This document shows, in pieces, positions 1 to 7,100 of a stretch of DNA of 7,951 nt (its first letter is position 1; every line of letters starts with the position of its first letter). This stretch comes from DATKKX01 sp035542775 (lineage in GTDB: Bacteria; Planctomycetota; Phycisphaerae; UBA1845; UTPLA1): positions 1-7,951 of the forward strand of contig DATKKX010000173.1 of the NCBI GenBank assembly GCA_035542775.1, written 5' to 3'. Below the pieces are notes generated by a model that was not told the DNA's origin, searched no databases, and saw only the letters and a program-made list of their open reading frames with translations. The position numbers and the translations under genes were made by a program.

Positions 1-103
1 CCAGGAACGAGCGGCGGTATTTCACCTTGAGGTCTTGGGAAACGAAGTTCTTGATGACCTCGCGAAACTGCCAGATTTCCTTGATGTCGTAAGCAAGCGT
101 CAT
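1..103 (-). CDS. ABC-2 type polysaccharide-export permease, N-terminal fragment (runs off the left edge)
   Basis: Only the first 34 codons are present, starting at the ATG at 103-101. The peptide begins MTLAYDIKEIWQFREVI and continues with a stretch reading DLKVKYRRSFL. This matches the cytoplasmic N-terminus of Wzm/TagG/RfbA-type ABC-2 permeases, where a short amphipathic helix (W-x-x-R/Y-R-E) is followed by R/Q-D-L-K-V-R-Y-R/K-R-S-x-L-G just before the first membrane helix. In that family the permease dimer pairs with an ATPase (Wzt type) to export lipid-linked O-antigen, teichoic acid or capsule across the inner membrane. Full-length members are usually about 260-290 residues, so most of the gene lies outside the window. 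No good Shine-Dalgarno precedes the ATG; only a weak purine run, AAGACAG, lies just upstream. A minus-strand promoter about 75 bases upstream probably drives it. The family call rests on a short segment, but the segment is characteristic. Confidence 0.82.
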   Translation of the reverse strand, partial: MTLAYDIKEIWQFREVIKNFVSQDLKVKYRRSFL

Positions 104-178
104 GGTCTGTCTTGCGCGTATCCGCGACCGCTGGACTTCACGGCGATCGCCCTGCGGGCGGGTTCGACGTGCGCGGCG

Positions 179-207
179 AGTATTGGGCCAACGCCTCGCG
201 GTGTCAA
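179..207 (-). promoter_or_regulatory. Leftward sigma70-like promoter for the export permease
   Basis: On the minus strand a perfect -35 box TTGACA (207-202) is followed after 17 bases by AATACT (184-179), a 4/6 match to the TATAAT -10 box. Transcription would start near base 172 and give a leader of about 70 nt before the permease ATG at 103. The spacing is ideal and the -35 perfect, but the -10 is only moderate. This is a sequence prediction. Confidence 0.5.
192..200 (+). repeat. 9-base direct repeat, copy 1 (inside the leftward promoter spacer)
   Basis: CGCCTCGCG lies between the -35 and -10 boxes of the leftward promoter. An identical copy lies in the spacer of the rightward promoter. It may be a shared regulator site, or chance in GC-rich sequence. 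Confidence 0.4.
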
Positions 208-292
208 GCCGCCGGCGACTGCGGCCTGATCTCGCCGCGACGATTCCGAACCATGCCCGACGACGTCGGCTGGTCCGTGCTCGCGTTGACAC

Positions 293-307
293 CGTCGCCT
301 CGCGACG
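293..307. promoter_or_regulatory. Inverted repeat between -35 and -10 of the rightward promoter (possible operator)
   Basis: CGTCGC (293-298) and GCGACG (302-307) are perfect 6-base arms around a 3-base centre, CTC. The palindrome fills almost the whole 16-base spacer. A protein bound here would block RNA polymerase, as classic spacer operators do. No regulator gene is visible in the window, so the role is inferred from position only. Confidence 0.35.
296..304 (+). repeat. 9-base direct repeat, copy 2 (inside the rightward promoter spacer)
   Basis: This is a second identical CGCCTCGCG, here within the spacer of the rightward promoter. It overlaps a perfect inverted repeat, CGTCGC-CTC-GCGACG, spanning 293-307. 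Confidence 0.4.
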
Positions 308-319
308 TATAACGTCCCC

Positions 320-2179
320 ATGAGCAGTGGCATCACCCCGCAGGACCCGCCGCCCGCGCTCGTCGTCCATCTGCCCCGCGCGCTTGTCTTCACGCTGCTC
401 TTTTTTCTCTTCGACCTGGCCTACATCCTCTCGCCTTACTGGAATCTCGCCTCACACACCTCCTCCCGCACGGCTCTGCTGGCCTCGTCCGTTGTCATCG
501 GCCTGGTTTGGGCGATCTGGGCTTCCGCCCCGCTGTCCGCGGCGTTCTCCGGCGCCAGGGCCTGGCGTCTGCTTGGTGCCTTCCTCATTCTGGCGATCCT
601 CAATGCCCGCGCCCTTACCGCCGATGTGCCATGGCGCGGGGACGAGGACCATCATCTCCTCGCCACACGCAGCCTCATTGGCGCTCTGCTGTCCCACCGG
701 TCGGCCACGATCGCTTTGATCTTGCTGCTCGCGATCCTGCCGCTCGCCGCCTGGCGATTGAAGTCTCTCCGCCTCGCCGTCCTGCTCTGCCTTATGCTTG
801 CGATCATCCAGGGCGTCTGGATCGCGCACACCGATCCCGACTTCTTCGAGATGACCCGATATCCCATGATCTCCCGCTGGTTCGCGAGCGCGCCCATCGT
901 CTTGCTGAGCGTCTTTCGCAACATGCATCTCCCATTCACCGGTCCGCTCGACGAGGCACTCCATCGCCTCGTTCCCTTCATCGCCGCTGTCTTGCTTGTC
1001 TGGATCACGGCGGCGCGTGCCGCGCCGGCTTCCCCCATCGGCAGCGTGTTGTGCCTGCTGGCCCTGGCCTCTGTCCCGCTTCTCTACCGCTATTCCTCAA
1101 TTCTCTATCTCGAGCTGCCCGCGGTGTTCCTGATGACCGTCGCCTGCTTTTCGGCCCGCGTTCTGCTGACCCGCGATTATGACGAGATCCGCCGGTCGCC
1201 CGCCTGGCTGGCCCTCATTTCCATCGGATTCGTCAAGGAAACCACCGCGCCGTTCCTGCTGGCATTCCTCTTGTGCCGGGCATTCGCGCGTCTGTCTTTT
1301 CTGCGAAAGGCTGAGCGTCCCCTCAGGGCCTTTCTGCATGAGGTGCTGGTGGGTTTCTGCGTCCTATGCCCACCTATGTGCTGGTTCGGATACCGGTTCG
1401 CTCATCACGTCTCCAGACCGGGGCCAAGCCAGTTCGGCAACCTCCTTCGGCTCGACCTTTACTCAATCTTGCCGCACTCTTGGCTGGAACAGTTCGGCCC
1501 GCTCCTCGCCGCCTCCATCCTCGGAACGGTCATCCTCCTCCGCCGACGGCAGTTCATCGAGATCGGCTTTTTCGCCGCCGCCTTCGTCGCCGACGTCTTC
1601 ATGCACGTCGCGGATTTCCCCGCCTACCTCGGACATTCACGTTTCAACCTGTTTCTGCTGCCCATGATCCTGGTGACCGCCTCATTCGCCCTGCGTGCAT
1701 TGGACCAGGTCTCGACCGCGGGCATGGCTATCCTCTGTTCCATGCTCTTCGTCGCCCATTTAGCGATGTCGCCCGTCAATCTCGACGGCTCCAAGAAGCC
1801 GACCTGGGGCGATTATTCCTGCGACATCTCCGAGCACTACTATCCTTACCGCAGCGCGATCCGCTGGCTGAACGAAAACAGCCGGGGGCGGCAGGTCCTG
1901 GCCACGGGGTTGACTTACCCGTACCAGTTCGATTTCTATGCGGCCCCGTCTACCCACATTGATCTCCTGCCCGCTACGGACCCGGCGCCGAATACCGACG
2001 CCGCCTCCGCCCGCGCCGCCCTCGAATCGGCACGCGAGAAATCGTATGACCTGGTGCTGCACGCCTTGGCGGGCCGTGATGTTCCGCGTGTCGACGACAT
2101 GTGCGGCTATGCTGTCAGGAAGATCTTCCGCAATTCCGCTCATGCGCTCATCCTCTACGAGCGCACCACTGCCCCGTGA
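320..2179 (+). CDS. Multi-spanning GT-C-type membrane glycosyltransferase (619 aa)
   Basis: This integral membrane protein has roughly 11-14 hydrophobic segments between residues about 20 and 483 (for example 20-36, 52-70, 84-97, 129-145, 151-168, 218-256, 262-284, 296-319, 393-430, 441-483). It ends in a soluble domain of about 135 residues (485-619). An acidic motif, WRGDEDHH (105-112), follows the third hydrophobic segment; GT-C enzymes such as PMT/ArnT/GT39 carry their catalytic Asp/Glu in an early outside loop. The helix containing GFVKETTAP (303-311) matches the G-x-x-x-K-x-T pattern common in bacterial GT39-like proteins. The C-terminal domain holds HYYPYRSAIRWLNEN (506-520), which resembles the soluble part of such enzymes. 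Likely role: transfer of a sugar from a polyprenyl-phosphate donor to the polymer or lipid acceptor on the outer membrane face. The start at 320 is fixed by in-frame TGA at 287-289, with no other start codon between. There is no Shine-Dalgarno; the message is probably leaderless. It lies opposite in strand to all its neighbours and converges on the next gene. A polymerase or flippase-like protein is the main alternative. Confidence 0.72.
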   Translation: MSSGITPQDPPPALVVHLPRALVFTLLFFLFDLAYILSPYWNLASHTSSRTALLASSVVIGLVWAIWASAPLSAAFSGARAWRLLGAFLILAILNARALTADVPWRGDEDHHLLATRSLIGALLSHRSATIALILLLAILPLAAWRLKSLRLAVLLCLMLAIIQGVWIAHTDPDFFEMTRYPMISRWFASAPIVLLSVFRNMHLPFTGPLDEALHRLVPFIAAVLLVWITAARAAPASPIGSVLCLLALASVPLLYRYSSILYLELPAVFLMTVACFSARVLLTRDYDEIRRSPAWLALISIGFVKETTAPFLLAFLLCRAFARLSFLRKAERPLRAFLHEVLVGFCVLCPPMCWFGYRFAHHVSRPGPSQFGNLLRLDLYSILPHSWLEQFGPLLAASILGTVILLRRRQFIEIGFFAAAFVADVFMHVADFPAYLGHSRFNLFLLPMILVTASFALRALDQVSTAGMAILCSMLFVAHLAMSPVNLDGSKKPTWGDYSCDISEHYYPYRSAIRWLNENSRGRQVLATGLTYPYQFDFYAAPSTHIDLLPATDPAPNTDAASARAALESAREKSYDLVLHALAGRDVPRVDDMCGYAVRKIFRNSAHALILYERTTAP

Positions 2180-2205
2180 AATCCGGCTCACAGGCGGGGG
2201 GACGC
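2180..2205. other. Convergent intergenic gap (26 bases)
   Basis: This short gap lies between the stop codons of two convergent genes (TGA at 2177-2179 on the plus strand; TGA read leftward at 2208-2206). No canonical rho-independent terminator is visible. The only structure is a bulged hairpin overlapping the stop of the left gene, with no T-tract on either side. Confidence 0.6.
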
Positions 2206-4035
2206 TCAGTGAGCGATCGTGATCTCCAGATCGTGGATCGTCGCCCCCCCAACCGGCAGGATGCTGAACCGCAGTTCCGCCCAGCGTTTGCCGCGCCACG
2301 CCGCCTGCGATTCGGTGCAGAGTTGATAGGTCTTCCGACGGCCATCGGGCACGATCGGAAAGGCGAGGCGGGATGCGTCGTCGAACTCAGCCGCCCCCTG
2401 CGGGCGCAGATGGAGAACGCCCACGACCTTCCGATCGACATCGCGCCCCTCCGCCCGGACGCGCACGAAAAGACAGGTGTTGAAGGCCGGCTCGAAGCCT
2501 CCGTCGCCCAGCGAGACGGTGGCCGGCATGGTCTCGCCCAGGCCGCCAAACGTGCGATCGATGGTGAAATCGTCCGGCTTCTCCGCGCTCACCACCGCCG
2601 GCGGCACGATGTAATCGCCCAGCGCCAGATACGCCGGTATGGCCGCGCAAATCAGCATGATCGGCGCGGTCACCCGCCATCGCTGTCGCCCGGCGAAGAA
2701 CGCGCAGCAGCCCAGCACCAAGGCCGGATAGAACGGCAAGCCGAACCGCGGCATGGAGAAGCTGATCATGTGCAGCGCGACCAGATAGGCTGTGATCGCC
2801 GTTGCCGCCAGCGCCGCCGCGGGCTGCTGCCGCCACATCCGCGCCAGTCCGGCCACGCCGAACACCGCGACCACCGTTCCGGCAACCGTCCACCATGCGA
2901 AGACGATCGCGGTCTCGGCCCCCCCGACCAGCCGTGCCTTGGTCCTGTAGGAGCTGCCGGGCATGAAATGGTACCCGGGGCCGCCGATGGCCACGCGACC
3001 GATTTTGGGCGCGCACAGCTCCAGCCAGCGGAACGGGTGCCGGCGGATGTTCTCCATCGCGGCCTTCATGAGCAGCTCGTCACCGCGGGTCTGCAGGTGG
3101 TCGTATTGCCCGGTAACAAGGTGCGTTTGAAACTGCATGCCGCAGAACGCCGGTTCGTCTCCATTGGTCCGCAGGTCGCTGCCCAGGTACATCACCGCGC
3201 CAAAGCCGTTGGCGATCCGCGCCACGCCGAGGGTCTTGTAATTCCACGCGATCACAGGGCCAACGATGGCAACGTCGCAGAGGAGAATCAGACCCACGTG
3301 CCAGATTCTGAGGTCAGGAGCAGACTGCCGAGACCGCCGCCCGGCCAGCCGGGACAACAGCCACAGGCCGACGACGGCGAGCGGCAGCAGTTGCAGCGAG
3401 GTCCGAGACAGCGCGGCCAGACCGCAGGCGATGCCGGCCAGTGCGGCGTAGCCCACTGCACGAAACGTGCCGGTCTTCGGCTGCGTCGCGCTGCGCGCCA
3501 GATGATCCATCGCCCACAACAACAGGCAGGAGAAGAACAGGGCCAGGGGCTCGGTGAGAACGGTGCCGGCGTAAAGCACGACCTGGTATCCGCATGCGCA
3601 CAACACGAACGCGGCAACGCCGGCGCGATCGCCCCAGCGTGATCTGGCAATCGCGGCGATCAGATACGAACCCAAAATCACCAGGGCGATGTTGGCGAAC
3701 CGCGTCAGGACGATGTTCCGATGCCAAAGAAACAGCCATAGCCACGGCAAAGGCGGCGAACGCAGCATCCTCTCGTCCTTGAGAAACTCCGCCCCGTGCT
3801 CGGCCACCCCATCCGCGAGGAGCACATAGTAGTTCTTCTCGTCAGGCCAGAGAATTGTCGCCAGGCCGGCGGCACTGTGGCGGCGGCTTGTCTCGCGGAC
3901 GAGCACAGTGACGTGCAATGCCGCAGCCACGATAACGAGGATAACAATCCACCGCCGCCACCGCAACCGGGCGCGCGGCGACTCCCCAACAGTGGCCTCA
4001 CCTTCAGCGGCGATGTGTTTCTCATCCGTTGGCAT
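2206..4035 (-). CDS. GT39-like (PMT/ArnT-type) membrane glycosyltransferase with C-terminal beta-sandwich-like domain (609 aa)
   Basis: After a basic N-terminus (21-28, Arg-rich, inside-positive) the first membrane helix spans 29-46. Next come the GT39 hallmarks: WPDEKNYY (63-70), the outside-loop catalytic D-E with following aromatics; RSPPLPWLWLF (92-102), the R-x-P-L/P loop; and GTVLTEPLALFF (157-168), the T-E-P helix. Further helices run to about residue 475, including FSMPRFGLPFYPALVLG (426-442), which corresponds to the conserved R-Y/F-x-L-P-x-x-P helix. Such enzymes use polyprenyl-phosphate sugars to glycosylate lipids or glycans outside the cytoplasmic membrane. Residues about 486-609 form an extra soluble domain, probably outside, that looks homologous to a domain of the upstream gene product (shared LAFPIVPDG/LTFPVICDG, a following Tyr, an A-W pair, then an L-R pair). 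The ATG at 4035 is the only usable start: no ATG, GTG, TTG or CTG lies in frame between it and the preceding in-frame TGA. No clear Shine-Dalgarno. It is probably co-transcribed with the 96-base-distant upstream gene. Confidence 0.85.
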   Translation of the reverse strand: MPTDEKHIAAEGEATVGESPRARLRWRRWIVILVIVAAALHVTVLVRETSRRHSAAGLATILWPDEKNYYVLLADGVAEHGAEFLKDERMLRSPPLPWLWLFLWHRNIVLTRFANIALVILGSYLIAAIARSRWGDRAGVAAFVLCACGYQVVLYAGTVLTEPLALFFSCLLLWAMDHLARSATQPKTGTFRAVGYAALAGIACGLAALSRTSLQLLPLAVVGLWLLSRLAGRRSRQSAPDLRIWHVGLILLCDVAIVGPVIAWNYKTLGVARIANGFGAVMYLGSDLRTNGDEPAFCGMQFQTHLVTGQYDHLQTRGDELLMKAAMENIRRHPFRWLELCAPKIGRVAIGGPGYHFMPGSSYRTKARLVGGAETAIVFAWWTVAGTVVAVFGVAGLARMWRQQPAAALAATAITAYLVALHMISFSMPRFGLPFYPALVLGCCAFFAGRQRWRVTAPIMLICAAIPAYLALGDYIVPPAVVSAEKPDDFTIDRTFGGLGETMPATVSLGDGGFEPAFNTCLFVRVRAEGRDVDRKVVGVLHLRPQGAAEFDDASRLAFPIVPDGRRKTYQLCTESQAAWRGKRWAELRFSILPVGGATIHDLEITIAH

Positions 4036-4131
4036 GGGTGTCTGATCGAGCGCTTCCGCGGCAACGGGATGCCTTCGGCCATCTTCGAGAGGCCTGTTTT
4101 CGCCTCCGGCACATCATCGGCAATCCCTTAA
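4036..4131 (-). other. Intergenic spacer within a probable operon (96 bases)
   Basis: This spacer lies between the stop of the large glycosyltransferase fusion and the start of the GT39-like gene, both on the minus strand and in the same frame. The frame carries a second TGA just inside the spacer (4119-4117), so the two proteins are not joined by simple readthrough. I see no convincing promoter, no T-tract terminator and no standard Shine-Dalgarno in front of the downstream ATG. Co-transcription is therefore the simplest reading. Confidence 0.5.
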
Positions 4132-7100
4132 TCAAGATCCGCTCCGGAAACTCGCCGCCGAACGACTCGCGTGGAGATAGGCGCGCTTGGCCACATCCCG
4201 CCACGTCGGCGGGACCAGCGGTCTGACCCGTAGGTACCATGGATACCACCAGTTCGCGTGATAGGCCGGCGCCGGCGTGACCCCTTCCTGGAGATAATCG
4301 TAGTGTGCCCAGAAAAGGCGCCGTTCATCGGCGCTGATGTCGGCCGCATCCGACACCGTGGTAACGAGGTCGTAGAGGCGCCCGTAGGCCCGCTTGTGCT
4401 GGTCGGCGTTCTCTCGCATGGTCGGATGATGGAACTCTCTCGCCCTGGCCGCCAGCCGGGCCAGCGCCGCGCGATTATCAACCAGCGACCGCAGCGTCTC
4501 TAGAGCTTCCCGCGTGTTCTCGACCACAATGCCCGCGCCGCTCTCCCGCACCCGCTCCGGCAAAGCCCCGGTGTTGGACACAATGGCGGGCACACCGGCC
4601 AGGAGCGACTCACTCAGTGTGAAACAGAACGTCTCGTCGCATGTGGGCAGAAGCAGCGTCAGGTCGATGCCGCTCGCCGCCAACAGAGCGAACACCTCCT
4701 CGCGCTGATACGCCCCGTACAGGCGCAACCGGCTGCCGAGCCCCAGCTTCCTGAGCCGGCGGCCATAGCCGTACACCTCCACATCCCCGAAGACATGCCA
4801 TTCAATGGGCAGCTTCCGCGTCGCGCTCATCAGCTCGACGTAGGCGTCCGCCCCCTTCGCGGGGTAGGCAATGGCGCCGAGCAGCGCCACGCGGAGCGGC
4901 GTGGTTTGAAGCGCCGCAGACGCGGGCGAGGCTTTGCCCTCCGATATGGAGCGGATCTCCCCGGCGGCTCCCCGACGCCCGGCCGCGCTCGATGCTCCGC
5001 TCTTGTCAAGCCGATCATACCCATGGCCTATGATGTGGATGGGCGTGGAGATCGCCGGGTAGCGCCGGCGGACGACCTCGTAGGCCCCGCGCGACGGGGC
5101 CATCAACATCTCCGCATTCGCCAGCAGCCCGCCGAACTCCTCGCGATGCTCTCGCAGCAGGGCCTCCACGTTGCTCGGCGCGCCCATGTTCAAAGCGTCG
5201 TACTGCGCGGCGATACACCGCTGTACGCCCACGCCTGTCTTCACACTGCCGCCGGCAGAAGCCACAGCGCACTCGCAAGGCTCACCGCTCTTCCGGTTCA
5301 GCAGGTTCCAGCTCGGGCACACGCAGTAATAGTCGTGAATCGTGAAGGCATACGGAATGCCTCGCAGATGCAGTGCCCGCCAGAGGCCGACCGGCCAGCG
5401 GATGCAATGGTGGATGTGGGCGGCGCGGACGCCGAACGCATCCACGATCCGGCCGAACAGGTCTTCCATCTCGGCATTCCGCCGCTGGAAGAAGGCCGGT
5501 GGGCGGTTCAGCCCGAAGCGATAAAACAGCGGTGCCTCCAGACGTCCGTCAAAAATCTCCGCCACCACGACAGCTTCGGCGTCCGGAAAGACGATCAAGG
5601 CTCGCGGCAGAGCAAGGTGCCGGACCAGGTCACAGACAACGTGCTCGATGCCCCCCATCGGCTGCCCAAAAGTGGAGGCATGGACCACGAACATCATCGC
5701 CGGATGGCGTCGTCCTCGCCGTCGCGCCAGGTGAAAGCGCAGGTTGGTCTGCGGCTCTCGCAGTGGATTGCGATGGCAGAACTCGGCCACGTCGGCGAAA
5801 TAACGCGGGTGCAGCCGGTTCATCATCTTGCTGTTGACTCGCTCGAGCTCCCGGCCCTCGTCACCAAATGAGGCCTTGCCGGTGTGGGCGATGAACAGGT
5901 CATCGCAAAGGCGGATGCTAAACCCGGCCGCCTTGGCCCGCTCGCAGAAGTCGTTTTCCTCGCCGAAGCCGCGGCCAAAATGCTCCTCATCAAAATGGCC
6001 GATTTTCTCGAAGACCGCGGCCCGAACGTACATGCAGAAACCGACGGCCGTCACCAGCTCGGGATAACGGCGAAGGCTGGCGGTCGAAACCAGCCGGGCG
6101 TATTCATCGACGGACATATCCGTCGGCAGGTCGTTGTCGCGGAGCCATTCGGGGATGCTGCAAATGGTGCCGTTGTTGGTGAACGGCGTGACGATGCCGA
6201 TCCGCGCATCCGCGTAGGCACAGGCTCTCAACCGGTCGAGGAAGCCCTCGGTGACGATCGTGTCACTGTTGAGCAGCGCCACGTCGCGCCCTTTCGCGTG
6301 GCGCATGCCGCGGTTCGCCGTGACGACAAATCCTCCGTTGCGCTCGTTGCGCAGCAATACGACGCGCGAGTGGCCCGCCGCGATCCGCCCGAGATATGCG
6401 ACCAGTTCCTGATCCGTGCTGGCATCGTCAACCAGCACCAGCCGCCAATCGCCGGTGGCGTGTCGCAGGACGCTTTCGACGCAACGCTCGACATCGCGGC
6501 GAGCGTTGTAGATCGGCACGACCACGTCCACGCCCGGGAGCGACTCATCCCGCGATGCCACGGCGGGAGCCTCGGCTGGTCGGTCCTCCGGCCGGGATGT
6601 GACTGGACAGGAGGCAGGCGACGCCCGCTCCGCGTCCTCCGGCACCTCCGCAAGCAGACCGATCGCTTCAATGCGAAAACGGCCGGGGGCATTCATCGGA
6701 TCGAGTCGCAGACTTCGAACGGAAGGTGCCGTCCGCGGCCAAGCCGTCTCGGCCAGCCGGATCACATAGAGGTGGGTCTGACCATCGCAGATGACCGGGA
6801 AGGTCAGGCTGGCCGCCTCGCTGAAATGGCCCGGATGATCGGTGTCCCAGAAGAGTTGGGCACAAACATCATCGCGCTCAGCCTCGACGGCCATCCTGAC
6901 GGCGAGTGCGGCGAACCGCGTGGGCTGCACCAGTACCGGCGGGCTGTAAACCGCGGGATCATCGTGGCCGCACGCCATCCGGTCGCCGGCTTCATCTCCC
7001 ACCTCGCTGTGGATACCGTCCGACAGACACCACGGCCCGGCCCGCTGGGACTCGCCGTAGATCCACTGCGCCGCCGGCGCCACACCCAGGTGCGCGGACT

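Larger units (their letters stand above)
286..313 (+). promoter_or_regulatory. Rightward sigma70-like promoter, probably giving a leaderless mRNA
   Basis: TTGACA (286-291), a 16-base spacer, then TATAAC (308-313), a 5/6 match to TATAAT. The hexamer match is strong for such GC-rich DNA. The -10 box ends only 6 bases before the ATG at 320, so the usual start of transcription, about 7 bases past the -10, falls on or next to the A of the ATG. No Shine-Dalgarno lies between. Together these suggest that the downstream gene is translated from a leaderless message. The -10 deviates at its last, normally well-conserved T. Confidence 0.6.
104..319. other. Divergent intergenic region between the export permease and the GT-C transferase
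   Basis: These 216 bases separate two divergently transcribed genes. I see no convincing gene here: the short open frames crossing it are Arg/Ala-rich and resemble no family. What can be seen is one sigma70-like promoter on each strand, both with a perfect TTGACA -35 box, and a 9-base word, CGCCTCGCG, repeated once in each promoter spacer. In the frame of the rightward gene, TGA triplets at 227-229 and 287-289 show that its coding region cannot extend upstream past base 290. Confidence 0.75.

Noticed and set aside
100..393. Small minus-strand open frame across the divergent intergenic region
   Set aside because: Arg/Gly-rich with no recognisable domain. It overlaps both predicted promoters and the start of the GT-C gene, and competes with the much better permease start.
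2172..2199. Bulged hairpin (CCCC-GTGA ... TCAC-AGGC-GGGG) at the convergent gene ends, considered as a bidirectional terminator
   Set aside because: The stem has a 4-base one-sided bulge, overlaps the stop codon of the left gene and has no T-tract on either strand. It is too weak to call.
2214..2240. Repeated GATCGTG and a small GATCT-CC-AGATC inverted repeat near the end of the GT39-like gene
   Set aside because: It encodes the final I/T/D/L strand of the protein and has no T-tract. Likely a coding coincidence.
2101..3642. Long plus-strand open frame opposite the GT39-like gene
   Set aside because: Its translation is Arg/Gln/His/Pro-rich, matches no family and lies antisense to a well-supported gene. 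It is explained by GC-rich codon bias.
4795..5871. Long plus-strand open frame opposite the second GT4 and GT2 regions
   Set aside because: Antisense to clear glycosyltransferase coding sequence with intact motifs. Composition is typical of a shadow frame, and no known domain is visible.
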